DNA of 64,000 nucleotides from Arthrobacter nitrophenolicus (GTDB taxonomy: Bacteria > Actinomycetota > Actinomycetes > Actinomycetales > Micrococcaceae): the NCBI RefSeq assembly GCF_000332815.1, contig NZ_AOFD01000009.1, forward strand, positions 34,567-98,566, written 5' to 3'. Made by a program: the position numbers and the translations under genes. Below the pieces are notes generated by a model. It had not been told where the DNA came from. It searched no databases and saw only the letters and a list, made by a program, of their open reading frames with translations. Of this stretch, positions 28,797 to 39,972 are shown piece by piece (within the stretch, counting starts at the first letter, position 1; the number at the start of each line of letters is the position of its first letter).

Positions 28797-28918
28797 GGCA
28801 CCAGTCTGCCACGGGCAGGCAGGCGTCCGGCGGCTGTCCGCCGAGGCGCCGTCCCGGTTCCGGACAGGGTGCAGTCCCGGCTCTGGACAGGGTCCGGGCG
28901 GAGTTCCACAATGGGCGG

Positions 28919-29521
28919 GTGGGCATCATCGTCGCAAACCTGTTCATGACCCTCGACGGCGTCTACCAGGCTCCCGGCGGCCGCGAGGAGGACACCGAGG
29001 CCGGTTTCGCCTTCGGCGGCTGGCAGTTGCCGGTGTCCGATGACGAGTCTGAAGCGGACATCGAGGCCGGGATCGGCCGCATGGACGCCCTCCTGCTTGG
29101 CCGGAAGACCTACGACATCTTTGCCGCGTACTGGCCGCACCAGTCAGGCGACATCGGCGGCGCGCTGAACCGGGTGCCCAAATTCGTGGTCTCCGGATCG
29201 CTGACCGACCCCGGCTGGGCCGGCACCACCGTCCTGCCGGACGCGGCGGCAGCGGGCAGGCTCCGCGAGGAGTACGGGGAGGTGCACATGTTCGGCAGCG
29301 GCGTCCTCATCCGTTCCCTGCTGCAGGCGGACGTGCTGGACCGACTCCGCATCTGGCTCTATCCGCTCACCCTCGGGCAGGGCAAGCGGCTCTTCGACGC
29401 CGGGACCATTCCCGCCACCTTCCGCCTCGCCGAACCGGCACGCTCCTTTCCGAAAGGGGCGGTGTCGCTGGTCTACGAGCGTGCGGGCGGAGTCGAGACC
29501 CAGGACATGCCGGGAACCTGA
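28919..29521 (+). CDS. Dihydrofolate reductase-family (RibD C-terminal-like) protein, copy 1
   Basis: A 200-residue protein of the RibD_C/DHFR-like fold found widely in actinobacteria (YyaP/YwjB-like). It starts IVANLFMTLDGVYQAPGG, with the LLGRKTYDIFAAYW helix, VVSGSLTDPGW and the NADPH-binding FGSGVLIRSLL block. Real substrate unknown. The start is a GTG at 28919; ribosome site weak. Its stop overlaps the start of a second, related gene (TGATG), making a tandem coupled pair. Confidence 0.87.
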   Translation: MGIIVANLFMTLDGVYQAPGGREEDTEAGFAFGGWQLPVSDDESEADIEAGIGRMDALLLGRKTYDIFAAYWPHQSGDIGGALNRVPKFVVSGSLTDPGWAGTTVLPDAAAAGRLREEYGEVHMFGSGVLIRSLLQADVLDRLRIWLYPLTLGQGKRLFDAGTIPATFRLAEPARSFPKGAVSLVYERAGGVETQDMPGT

Positions 29522-30120
29522 TGGGAAGGGTTATCGCATCCATCACCACCTCAGTGGACGGCTTCATCACCGGTCCTGACGACGGGCCGCGCTACGGCCT
29601 GGGCAGGGGCGGCGAACGCCTGCACTACTGGGTGATGGGCGGCCCCTGGACCTACGACGGCGGGCACGAGTTTGCCATGCACGGGCCGGACAAGGAGTTC
29701 TACGACGAACTCGTGGCAGGCACCGGAGCGGGAATCGTTGGCAGGGGCATGTACGACGCCGCAGGCGCCTGGGGCGGGACCAACCCCTTCCCGGGGCCGC
29801 TCGTCGTGCTCACGCACCGCCTGGCGGACCAACCTCCACCGGAGTCCGGGTTCACGTTCGTTGCGGGCCTGGACGAGGCACTGGAGCGGGCGGCCGCTGC
29901 GTCCGGAGGCAAGGACGTCTCTGTTGGCGGCGGCGCTGACGTGATCCGGCAGGCTCTGGCAGCCGGCCGGGTGGATGAGCTGGTGCTCTCCACCGCCCCG
30001 GTGCTCCTCGGCGCGGGAAAGCGGCTGTTCGACGGCTTCGACCGGGACGTCAATCTTGAGATCCTGCAGACCGTCAGCTCGCCATTCGCCACGCACGTGC
30101 GCTACGCGGTACGGAAATAG
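29521..30120 (+). CDS. Dihydrofolate reductase-family protein, copy 2
   Basis: A 199-residue paralogue of the gene before it. It opens VIASITTSVDGFITGPDDG, then GRGMYDAAGAWGG, the VVLTHRLADQPP strand and the nucleotide-binding VGGGADVIRQAL block, ending with LLGAGKRLFDGFD. The second strand-helix block differs clearly from copy 1, so the duplication is old. Translation is coupled to copy 1 by a one-base stop/start overlap. A strong terminator follows at 30127. Confidence 0.88.
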   Translation: MGRVIASITTSVDGFITGPDDGPRYGLGRGGERLHYWVMGGPWTYDGGHEFAMHGPDKEFYDELVAGTGAGIVGRGMYDAAGAWGGTNPFPGPLVVLTHRLADQPPPESGFTFVAGLDEALERAAAASGGKDVSVGGGADVIRQALAAGRVDELVLSTAPVLLGAGKRLFDGFDRDVNLEILQTVSSPFATHVRYAVRK

Positions 30121-30126
30121 GCGACA

Positions 30127-30160
30127 AAAAACCGGCCCAGCAGATGCCGGGCCGGTTTTT
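30127..30160 (+). terminator. Bidirectional hairpin terminator
   Basis: A 12-bp stem AAAAACCGGCCC/GGGCCGGTTTTT with a ten-base loop. The forward read ends in a T-run and the reverse read does too, so it can terminate both the DHFR-like pair (+) and, at some distance, groEL (-). Confidence 0.85.
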
Positions 30161-30235
30161 GTGTGCGCGGGCCAAGGGCCCACACGGGCGAGGGACCCAA
30201 GTCGAGCGAAGCGGGATTTGGGAGCCGGTGGGGAT

Positions 30236-31858
<1,623 letters not shown>

Positions 31859-31923
31859 TCAAGACAGAACCCCGCGCAGCTGGCCAGCAGAAGGCATGAC
31901 CAGCGGCACGGGGATCCGGGAAG

Positions 31924-32217
31924 TTACTTTACGACGATCGCCAGGACGTCGCGGGCGGACAGCACGAGGTACTCGGTGCCGCCGGTCTTGACTTCGGTTC
32001 CACCGTACTTGGAGTAGATCACGACGTCGCCCACGGCTACGTCGACCGGTACGCGGTTGCCGTCTTCGAAGCGGCCGGGGCCTACTGCAACAACTTCGCC
32101 TTCCTGCGGCTTCTCCTGTGCGGAGTCCGGGATCACCAGGCCGGAAGCCGTGGTCTGCTCGGCTTCGAGCGGGCGGACAACAATACGATCCTCAAGAGGC
32201 TTAATAGAGACCGACAC
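31924..32217 (-). CDS. groS: Co-chaperonin GroES (Hsp10)
   Basis: A 97-residue Hsp10, the lid of the GroEL chamber. It has [18 protein letters not shown], the mobile loop [19 protein letters not shown] and the closing [10 protein letters not shown] block. An AGGAG lies just upstream of the ATG. It is the first gene of the groES-groEL operon, with two CIRCE operators and a sigma-A-like promoter in the 180 bases upstream. Confidence 0.98.
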   Translation of the reverse strand: MSVSIKPLEDRIVVRPLEAEQTTASGLVIPDSAQEKPQEGEVVAVGPGRFEDGNRVPVDVAVGDVVIYSKYGGTEVKTGGTEYLVLSARDVLAIVVK

Positions 32218-32326
32218 TCGGACCTCTCCTTTTCGTCAGCAAATTCGTGGACTTGGAAAGCTTTCGCCCTGGCTGGCAACCGTCGTCGCGGTGCCGGCAG
32301 CAGCCTGGCTGGCAGCTCTTCATGTA

Positions 32327-32353
32327 TTAGCACCCTCCTAGGGAGAGTGCTAA
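32327..32353 (-). promoter_or_regulatory. CIRCE operator 1 of groES-groEL
   Basis: TTAGCACCC-N9-GAGTGCTAA, one mismatch to the CIRCE consensus. It lies downstream of the predicted -10 box on the reverse strand, over the likely transcription start. It is the binding site of the heat-shock repressor HrcA. Confidence 0.92.
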
Positions 32354-32358
32354 TGAAG

Positions 32359-32387
32359 ACTCTATGTCCGGGTTAGCACTCGGTCAA
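32359..32387 (-). promoter_or_regulatory. groES promoter (sigma-A-like)
   Basis: On the reverse strand TTGACC (32387-32382) and TAGAGT (32364-32359) are separated by exactly 17 bases. The -35 box lies inside CIRCE 2 and the -10 box is just before CIRCE 1, so HrcA binding would block polymerase. Confidence 0.75.
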
Positions 32388-32399
32388 GGCGAGTGCCAG
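32373..32399 (-). promoter_or_regulatory. CIRCE operator 2 of groES-groEL
   Basis: TTAGCACTC-N9-GAGTGCCAG: a perfect left half and seven of nine bases in the right half. Spaced 46 bases from operator 1; two tandem CIRCE sites are usual in actinobacterial groES promoters. Confidence 0.85.
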
Positions 32400-32442
32400 C
32401 GTTTCGTCTTCAGCGGACACATCCGCCCTGTACATTGAAGCG

Positions 32443-33360
32443 GTGCGAGCCGCCGTGTACCTGATCCTTGCGAACCTGTTCTGGGCCGGAAACTTCGTCG
32501 TGGGGCAGTCGGCCATGAAGACGATGGACCCGCTCCAGCTGACGTTCTGGCGCTGGGTCCTGGCCGCCGCACCGCTGCTCCTCCTGGCGCACTTCGTGGA
32601 CAGGCCGGACTGGAAAGGGGTGCTGCGCCGCTGGCCGGTCCTGCTGCTGCTGAGCGTGCTGGGGATGAGCGGCTACACCCTGCTGCTGTACAGCGCGCTG
32701 CAGCACACCTCGGCCCTGAACGCGTCCCTGGTCACCGCCGCCAACCCGGCACTGATCATGGTGCTGGCTGTCGTCTTCCTTCGCGACCGGCCCCGCCCGG
32801 TGAGCTGGCTGGGCATCGGCCTGGGCCTGGCGGGGGTCGTCCTGGTGCTCACCGGCGGTGACCTGCAGCGGTTGCTGACCTTCTCCATCAACACCGGGGA
32901 ACTGCTGATCCTGGCTGCCATCACGGTCTGGGGCTTCTACACGATCATCGCCCGCAGGCTGTCCCTGCCGGCCATCACGTCCACCGCGGTGCAGGTTGCA
33001 CTGGCCGCCGTGGTCCTCGCCCCCGTGGCCGCGGTGGCAGGCGCGGGGCTGCCGTCCACTCCCGCGGAAAGCTGGTCGCTGGCGTTCATCGCGGTGTTCC
33101 CGTCGCTGGGCTCCTACCTGCTGTGGAACCTGGCCCTGAAACGGACCACCGCCGCGAACGCGGGCAACTACCTGAACCTGATCGCCGTCTTCACCGCGGT
33201 CATCACGGTGCTGCTGGGCCAGCCCATCACCCTCGCGCAGGTAACGGGCGGCATCCTGGTGATATCAGGCGTACTGCTCACCAGCGCCGGGCAGCAGCCT
33301 CAGCGGCCCAGGTCCTCGAAATCCACTTCCTCGCCGCCGTCGGAATCCCGCGTCCCCTGA
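32443..33360 (+). CDS. EamA/DMT-family transporter
   Basis: A 305-residue permease with about ten membrane helices in two EamA repeats (roughly residues 5-135 and 150-280). The first helix NLFWAGNFVVGQSAM and the ends of repeats (LALKRTTAANAGNYLNLIAVFTA) are typical. Members export amino acids, nucleobases or other metabolites; substrate unknown. The GTG start at 32443 follows shortly after the groES control region, on the opposite strand. Its last 61 bases overlap the convergent membrane-protein gene. Confidence 0.92.
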   Translation: MRAAVYLILANLFWAGNFVVGQSAMKTMDPLQLTFWRWVLAAAPLLLLAHFVDRPDWKGVLRRWPVLLLLSVLGMSGYTLLLYSALQHTSALNASLVTAANPALIMVLAVVFLRDRPRPVSWLGIGLGLAGVVLVLTGGDLQRLLTFSINTGELLILAAITVWGFYTIIARRLSLPAITSTAVQVALAAVVLAPVAAVAGAGLPSTPAESWSLAFIAVFPSLGSYLLWNLALKRTTAANAGNYLNLIAVFTAVITVLLGQPITLAQVTGGILVISGVLLTSAGQQPQRPRSSKSTSSPPSESRVP

Positions 33361-33680
33361 TTCCTGCCCCGGTACAGCACCGCGGCAGCGCCGGCCGCGG
33401 CCAACAGCGAGGCGACCAGGAACACGATGCTTCCGGTCCGTGCCCCGGTATACAGCCCGCGGATATCTCGGGCCTCCTGGGTATCGTCCTCGATGTTGTT
33501 GCCGCCTACCGAGTAGACGGTGGCGTTGAACGTGTCCAGGAAAAAGATGATCACCAGCAGCGCCAGGCAAACAACGGCCACCACCGACGCCGCGATCAGC
33601 GCCGGGCGGGCGTACCTGGCAGGACCCCGGTCCGTGGGCTGCTGTTCTCCGGACTGCTGGGGGCCTGCGCTGTCTTCCAT
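33300..33680 (-). CDS. Hypothetical two-helix membrane protein
   Basis: A 126-residue protein with a polar N-terminus, two membrane helices (about 27-48 and 84-103), an extracytoplasmic loop between them with NATVYSVGGNNIEDD, and an acidic C-terminal tail. No family recognised. Its last 61 bases lie over the end of the convergent EamA gene; the frame keeps typical GC-rich third positions upstream of the overlap, so I take it as real. It is divergent from the methyltransferase gene, 53 bases away. Confidence 0.72.
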   Translation of the reverse strand: MEDSAGPQQSGEQQPTDRGPARYARPALIAASVVAVVCLALLVIIFFLDTFNATVYSVGGNNIEDDTQEARDIRGLYTGARTGSIVFLVASLLAAAGAAAVLYRGRNQGTRDSDGGEEVDFEDLGR

Positions 33681-33733
33681 GCTTTCAACCCTATCGGCAT
33701 CCCGCAGGACGCTCCTCCACTAGGCTGGAACGC

Positions 33734-34974
33734 ATGCCCAACGCTCCCCAGGACCAGATCGCGCCGCTGCTCACCCCGGAAGGCTGGGACCTGCTGGCCT
33801 CACTGGGTCCATACCGGGAGGACGCGTCGTTCGAGCTGAATTCCGCGCTGCGCAAGGCGGGGCACTCCCCCGAGCTGGTGTCCGCCGTCCTAACCCAGTC
33901 GCGGCTCCGCACCAGGGCCGAGGCCAAGTTCGGCGAGTTTGCCAGCCAGATGCTGTTCACCCAGGCCGGGCTGGAGCAGGCCACCCGCCTGAACGTTGCA
34001 GCCCGCCACGCGCAGCGGTTCGCCGAAGCGGGCGTCAGCCACGTGGCAGACCTGGGCTGCGGGCTCGGCGCTGATTCCCTTGCACTGGCGTCGCTTGACC
34101 TCACGGTCACCGCGGTGGAACAGGACGAGACAACTGCCGCCTGCGCCACCGTAAACCTCATCCCCTTCCCGAACGCCACCGTGGTCCACGCGGACGCCAC
34201 CGCCGTCCCGCTGGACGGGATCGACGGCGTGTGGCTGGACCCCGCCCGCCGGGTCACCTCCACCTCCGGCACCACGCGCATCTGGGACCCGAGGCCTTTT
34301 CGCCGCCGCTGTCCTTCGTGGAGTCCCTTGCGGAGTCGGGCATGGCCGTGGGCGTGAAGATGGGCCCGGGCATGCCGCATGAATCCGTGCCGCAGGGCTG
34401 CGAAGCCCAGTGGGTGTCCGTGAACGGGGACGTCACCGAGGTGGCGCTGTGGTTCAATGCCGTGCGCCGCGCCGACGTCCGCCGCTCAGCACTGGTGCTG
34501 GGGCCAAACGGAGCAGCCGAGCTGGCCAGCGCCGCGGATTTCGGTGCCGGACCGGCGGCACCGGTGGGTCCCGTGGCGGGCTACCTTTACGAACCGGACG
34601 GCGCCGTGATCCGGGCGGGCCTCGTGGCCGACGTCGCGCAGGAGCTCGGCGGCCACCTGGTGGACGAGCACATCGCGTACATCTGCGCCCCCGCACTGGC
34701 GGACACCCCGTTCGCGCGTGCCTACAAAGTGCTGGATGTCATGCCCTACAACGTCAAGGCGCTCAAGGCCTGGGTCAAGCAGGAAGGCATCACGGTGCTG
34801 GACATCAAGAAGCGCGGCACTGCCGTCACCCCGGAGGAACTGCGGAAGCAGCTGCTGCCCGGCGGCAGGAATGCCGGTAAGAAGGGCGCCGGAAAAACAG
34901 CCACCCTGGTCCTGACCCGCATCGGGGAGGACCGGGTGGCCATCGTGGTGGAGCCGGTGGCAACCGGCACCTGA
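33734..34974 (+). pseudogene. THUMP-like class I SAM methyltransferase, one frameshift as read
   Basis: About 413 residues when corrected. The N-terminal part has a helical region, then the SAM-binding block VADLGCGLGADSLALA and DPARR, which identify a class I methyltransferase. The C-terminal part carries the THUMP-like domain seen in its actinobacterial homologues (VDEHIAYICAP, YKVLDVMPYNVKALKAWVKQ). The frame breaks near 34290, where TRIWDP must continue as EAFSPPLSFVESL; adding one C to a CCC run restores it. Target is probably RNA (inference). Probably a sequencing error rather than a dead gene. Confidence 0.85.
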
Positions 34975-35000
34975 GCCGGCCGGCTATCAAGCCCTGCGGG

Positions 35001-35819
35001 CTACTGGGCCCGCATGAACTCCTCGGCGGCCCGCACTTGTTCCGGGGTGGGCCGCACGCCCGTATAGAGCACGAACTGTTCCAGCGCCTGGATGGTGGCC
35101 ACCTCCGCCCCGGTGATCACCGGCTTGCCTGCGGCGCGGGCCGCCCGGATCAGCGGGGTTTCGGCGGGCAGCGCCACCACGTCGAAGACGATCCTGGCGC
35201 TGTCGATGGCTTCGGCGGGGAACGCCAGCGTTTCGGCGTCCGCCCCGCCGGCCATGCCAAGGGGGGTGACGTTGATGATCAGGTCCGCCGTGCCGCCGTC
35301 GAGCGCTGCCCGCCATTGGAAGCCGTACTGGCCGGCGAGCGCGCGCCCGGTGGCCTCGTTCCGCGCGATCACCGTGACGTCCTTGAAGCCGGCGTCCCGG
35401 AGTGCCGCCACGGTGGCCTTGGCCATGCCGCCGGCGCCCTGAACCAGGACGGAGTACTTTGTGGGCACGGAATTGCTGGCGAGCAGCTGCTCGATGGCGG
35501 TGTAGTCGGTGTTGTAGGCCTTGAGGTGGCCGTCCGTGTTCACGATGGTGTTCACCGAATCGATGGCCTTCGCGGAGGGGTCCATCTCGTCAACAAGGGC
35601 GATGACGTCCTCCTTGTACGGCATGGAGATGGCGCAGCCGCGGATGCCCAGCCCGCGGACCCCGGCGATGGCCTGCTCCAGGTTGGTGGGGGCGAACGCC
35701 TTGTAGATCCAATTGAGCTCGAGCTGGTCATACAGGTGGTTGTGGAACCTGGTCCCGTTGTTGCTGGGACGGGCCGAGAGCGAGATGCAGAGAGTCATGT
35801 CTTTATTCAGAATGGGCAC
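35001..35819 (-). CDS. Shikimate 5-dehydrogenase-like protein
   Basis: A 272-residue AroE-family enzyme. It has the substrate-domain SLSARPSNNGTRFHN, IRGCAISMPYKEDVIALVD with the catalytic Lys, DSVNTIVN, the YNTDYTAIEQLL block and the Rossmann glycine motif QGAGGMAKATVAAL. Differences from biosynthetic AroE (for example RPSNNGTRFHN for GxPxxHSxSPxxHN) suggest the YdiB/quinate-type subgroup. The start is GTG 35819 or the internal ATG at 35798, which begins MTLCISLSARPS and looks equally good. It follows the GH3 gene by 17 bases on the same strand. Confidence 0.88.
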   Translation of the reverse strand: MPILNKDMTLCISLSARPSNNGTRFHNHLYDQLELNWIYKAFAPTNLEQAIAGVRGLGIRGCAISMPYKEDVIALVDEMDPSAKAIDSVNTIVNTDGHLKAYNTDYTAIEQLLASNSVPTKYSVLVQGAGGMAKATVAALRDAGFKDVTVIARNEATGRALAGQYGFQWRAALDGGTADLIINVTPLGMAGGADAETLAFPAEAIDSARIVFDVVALPAETPLIRAARAAGKPVITGAEVATIQALEQFVLYTGVRPTPEQVRAAEEFMRAQ

Positions 35820-35836
35820 CTGACTATTAAACGCGC

Positions 35837-37556
35837 TCAGGCGGGGCAGCCGGTTCCGGCAGGGACATTCCCGACGGCGGCGGGCAGCTTTCCGGGTGCC
35901 GGCGCCTTTCCTGCCAGCACGGCGGCGAGGGCGTCGAAGGCGGCGTCACTGCGGCCGTAGAGCGCCAGCCGGACCGGCGCCGGGGAGGCCTGCAGCGTCC
36001 ACGGGGCGTCCAGCGCCACCTCGATGTCTCCGCCGGCGGGCTTCCCGCCGTACCCGATGAGGTTGACCAGCGGCCCGGTTCCCACGCTGAGTCCTGCCCG
36101 GGCGGCGGCGGCCTCGAACCGTTCCTTGTCCCCCGGTCCTCCGCCGGCCACCCGGGACAGCCCCCGGAACAAGCGGCCCGCCGCACGGACCGGACACCAC
36201 TGTTACGGCCGAGGCCGAGACCCGGGCCGAAACCGGTGCAGCGCTGCCCGCCGGCGCGGCTGCGGGTGAACCCCGCCGGCCCTGCCAGGTCATCATGGTG
36301 GCCACGCGCCGGGCGGCCTCATCCAGCCGCTCCGCGGGAAGGGACCCGGACTTCACGGCCTCGACGATGGCGGCGTGGGCCTGTCCGACGTCGGCGGGCA
36401 TCAGCAGCAGGTCGGCGCCGGCGGCCAGCGCCATCACGCGGCTTTGCCGCCGGGATACTGTTTGGTCACCGCACCCATGTTCAGCGCGTCCGTCACCGCC
36501 ACACCCTCGAAGCCCAGCCCCCGCAGGGCTGCGTAGGTGGGGGCAGAGAGCGACGCCGGGACGCCCGGTTCCAGCGCCGGCACGGCAATGTGCCCGGTCA
36601 TCACCATCGGGGTTCCGGCGGCGATGGCAGCCTGGAAGGGCTTCCAGTCCCGCGCGCGGAGCTCCTCCAGGCCGGCGGGCTGGACCGGCAGGCTCAGGTG
36701 CGAGTCCGCGGTCACGGATCCGTGCCCGGGGAAGTGCTTCACCGCGGGCAGGACTCCGGCGGCGAGCATGCCCTGCGAGAACGCCGTCCCGTGCACGGCG
36801 GCGGCCGCCGGGTCCGCGGACATGGACCTCGCCCCGATGGTGGGGTCCGTCGGCCCCATGGTCACATCCGTGTCCGGCGCGAAGTCAACGTTGAAGCCCA
36901 GCCCCGCCAGTTCCCCGGCCAGTCCCTGCCCAGCCTCGCGGGTCAGCCCTTCGCTGCCCGCGGCACCGTAGCTCATGGGTGCGGGCCACTCGGTCAAGGG
37001 AGGGCCGAGCCGCGCCACCAGGCCACCTTCCTGGTCTACCCCGATCATCCCGGGCCAGGGGTCGCCGTCGGCCGCTGTGGCCTGGGCCAGCCGCTGGTTG
37101 ATGGCGCCATGCGGGCCAGGTCCACCTTCCCCTGCGGGTCGCGGGGAACGTTGTCACCCATGATGATGGATCCGCCAGGTGCAGCCGCTCAATGGTGCCG
37201 GCATGCGCCTCCGCATTGGTGCCCTGGAAGAACGGCATCAGTACCTGGCCGGCCTTTTCCTCAGGCGTCATGCCCGCCACAGCCGCGGCGGCGGCGTCCT
37301 GGTCGCGCTGTTCCGGGCCCCAGCCCAGGGGCCGGGAACCGGGGTCGGGTGCGGGGGACGCCGTGGCGGGCGCCGTCGTCGGACCCGCTGGCGCCGACGG
37401 TGACACGGTGGCGGACGGTGCCGAGGTGGAAGGTGCCGACGACGGTAAAGGGCCGGGTGCGGCGGTGCAGGAGGCCAGTGCTACGACAGAAACTGCGGCT
37501 AAGAGTGGGAGGATTTTGTGTGGACTGTCACGCAGGCGTTGAAACGGGGACATCAT
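35837..37556 (-). pseudogene. GH3 lipoprotein (NagZ-like beta-N-acetylhexosaminidase), several frameshifts as read
   Basis: The pieces join into one GH3 glycosidase. The N-terminus is a lipoprotein signal with lipobox LASC (about residue 29-32), followed by a Ser/Pro/Ala-rich linker and a GH3 domain: MTPEEKAGQVLMPFF, IGVDQEGGLVARL, the catalytic KHFPGHG with Asp-Ser-His after it, and FEGVAVTDALNMGAV. Such enzymes remove N-acetylglucosamine from muropeptides. Frame breaks occur near 37165 (GGG to GG), 37096, 36437 and 36178; the last needs two bases or one extra, so it is less simple. With at least four breaks this is the best candidate in the window for a genuinely decayed gene, though errors elsewhere make that unsure. 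Confidence 0.8.
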
Positions 37557-37643
37557 TACTAGGCTACCCCTGAGCTATAGACTTGAAACACCCGTTCGCC
37601 TGCCGTGAGCGGCGCCCGCCCGCACCGGACAGTAAGGACACGC

Positions 37644-38793
37644 GTGAAGATTGACTTCGCTTCATCGAGCAGTCAACCCTCGGTGTCGAATGGGAACTCG
37701 CGCTGGTGGACGGCAAAACCGGTGAGCTCGCATCCGTCGCCAATGAGGTGCTGCGCGGTGTGGTGGACCGCCATCCCGAACTGAACGAGGACGACGAGCA
37801 CCCGCACATCAAGCAGGAACTGCTGCTGAACACTGTGGAACTCGTCACCGGAATCTGCGAGACGGCCGCCGAGGCGAAAGAGGACCTGAGCCGGTCCCTT
37901 GCCGCCGTCCGGGAGATCACCGATCCCATGGGCGTGGAACTGTTCTGCGCCGGCAGCCACCCGTTCAGCCCGCCGCAGCTGCAGCCGGTGACGGACAAGG
38001 CCCGCTACGCCAAGCTGATCGACCGCACCCAGTGGTGGGGCCGGCAGATGGTGATTTATGGCGTGCATGTGCACGTGGGGCTGGACCGGCGGAGCAAAGT
38101 CCTGCCGGTGCTGGACGGGCTGGTCAACTACTTCCCGCACTTCCAGGCACTGTCCGCGTCCAGCCCGTTCTGGGGCGGCGAGGACACCGGGTATGCGTCC
38201 CAGCGTGCCCTGATGTTCCAGCAGCTGCCCACGGCCGGCCTGCCGTTCCAGTTCCCGTCCTGGGAGGAATACGAGTCCTACGTCCAGGACATGTTCACCA
38301 CGGGCGTGATCGACACCCTCTCCGAGATCCGCTGGGATATCCGGCCCGTGCCGAACCTGGGCACCATCGAAATGCGCATCTGCGACGGCCTGGCAACCCT
38401 GGAGGAAGTGGGCGCGATCGCCGCGCTCACCCAGTGCCTGGTGGACGAATTTTCCACCATCCTGGACAACGGCGGCAGCATTCCCACCATGCCGCGTGGC
38501 ACGTCCAGGAGAACAAGTGGCGGGCCGCCCGCTACGGCATGGACGCCATCATCATCCTGGACGCCGCCGGCAAGGAGCAGCTGGTGACCGACCACCTGCT
38601 GGAAACCCTGAACCGGCTGGAACCGGTGGCAGCGAAGCTGCGCTGCTCGGATGAACTGGCGGACGTTGAAAAGATCATCCGCCGCGGGGCCGGCTACCAG
38701 CGCCAGCGCCGGGTGGCAGCCGAACACGGCGGGGATCTCCAGGCCGTGGTCCTGGACCTGGTCAAGCAGATGCGGAACGGCCCCACCGCCTGA
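37644..38793 (+). pseudogene. YbdK-type glutamate--cysteine ligase family protein, two frameshifts as read
   Basis: A carboxylate-amine ligase of the GCS2/YbdK family, about 383 residues when corrected. It begins at GTG 37644 behind AAGGA, reads VKIDFA, then after one missing base near 37660 continues STLGVEWELALVDGKTG. Core blocks are IKQELLLNTVELVTG, the histidine-rich YGVHVHVGLDR and IRPVPNLGTIEMRICD. A second missing C near 38495 leads into WHVQENKWRAARYGMDA and the C-terminal helices. Because actinobacteria use mycothiol, such genes may not make glutathione; the true product is unknown. It is divergent from the GH3 gene. Confidence 0.85.
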
Positions 38794-38815
38794 CCCGATG
38801 CCCCAGGCAAAACCC

Positions 38816-38876
38816 CTTGCTCTATCAGTTGTGGTCCCTAAAACCCGGGTTTAGGGACCACAACTGATAGAGCAAG
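38816..38876. repeat. 61-bp palindrome, copy A
   Basis: Near-perfect inverted repeat opening CTTGCTCTATCAGTTGTGG and closing with its complement, centred on CCCGGG, one unpaired A. It lies between the convergent ybdK-like gene and tsaD (8 bases from the tsaD stop). Same family as 48799-48858 and 49837-49897. It can fold as a long hairpin and may terminate both genes. Confidence 0.92.
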
Positions 38877-38884
38877 TGATGCTG

Positions 38885-39972
38885 TTAGGCCGGGAGGGAC
38901 ACCGAGGTCACCGGCAGGGACGAGTCCGGGGCGAAGCCGATCCCGCTGGGGGCAACGCCTGCCATCACCAGCTGCGCCCCGAGGGCGGCCACCATGGCCC
39001 CGTTGTCCGTGCACAGATCCAGCGGCGGCACGTGGAGCCTGATGCCGGCCGAGGCACAGCGCTGCCCGGTCAGCTCCCGGAGCCGTGAGTTGGCCGCCAC
39101 CCCGCCGCCCAGCAGGACGTCCTTGATGCCGTGTTCCCGGCAGGCCAGCACGGCCTTGGACGAGATGATGTCCACCACGGCCTCCTGGAAGGCGGCGGCG
39201 ATGTCCGCCACCGGGATCTCCCCGCCGCGGGCCTCGAACTGCTCGACGCAGCGGGCCACGGCGGTTTTCAGGCCGCTGAAGGACCAGTCGTAGCGGTGCG
39301 GGCCCGGCTCGTCCGCGGTGCCCATGTACTTGGGCTGGCTGAGGCCGCGGGGGAAGCGGATCGCCTTGGGGTTGCCGGTGCGGGCCACCTTGTCGATGAC
39401 CGGGCCGCCGGGGTAGCCCAGGCCCAGGATGCGGGCCACCTTGTCGTAGGCCTCCCCCGCTGCGTCATCGATGGTGGAGCCCAGCAGGACCACGTCGTCG
39501 GTGATGCTGTTGATTTTCAGGATCTCGGTGTGGCCGCCGGACACCAGCAGCGCGCCAAGGTTCTCCGGCAGCTGCGGCGCCTTGCCGTCCTTGCCGTCCA
39601 GCAGTCCCACGCCCACGTGCGCCACCAGGTGGTTGATGGCGTACAGCGGTTTGCCCGTGGCCACGGCCAGGGCCTTGGCGGCGCAGACCCCCACCATCAG
39701 GCGCCGGCGAGGCCGGGCCCGGAGGTGACGGCGATGGCGTCCACCTCGTGCAGGGTGACTCCGGCGTCGGACAGCGCCTGTTCCAGCGTCGGAACGAAAG
39801 CGTCCAGGTGCGCCCGGGAGGCGATCTCGGGGATGACGCCGCCGAAGCGGACGTGCTCGTCCATGGACGAGGAGACGGTGTTGGTCAGGAGGGTGGTGCC
39901 CCGGACGACGCCGACGCCGGTCTCGTCGCAGGACGACTCGATGCCCAGGACCAGTGGCTGGGTGCGGTTCAT
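38885..39972 (-). pseudogene. tsaD: tRNA t6A transferase TsaD, one frameshift as read
   Basis: TsaD (formerly Gcp/YgjD), about 362 residues when corrected, transferring threonylcarbamoyl to A37 of ANN-decoding tRNAs together with TsaB and TsaE. It opens [17 protein letters not shown]; the metal-binding His pair is in [12 protein letters not shown], and the C-terminal [15 protein letters not shown] block is present. The frame breaks near 39700: GPGLAGA must continue as [12 protein letters not shown]; one C missing from CCC explains it. The ATG 39972 overlaps the rimI stop (ATGA). As tsaD is essential in most bacteria the break is probably a sequencing error. Last gene of the alr-tsaE-tsaB-rimI-tsaD run. 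Confidence 0.93.
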
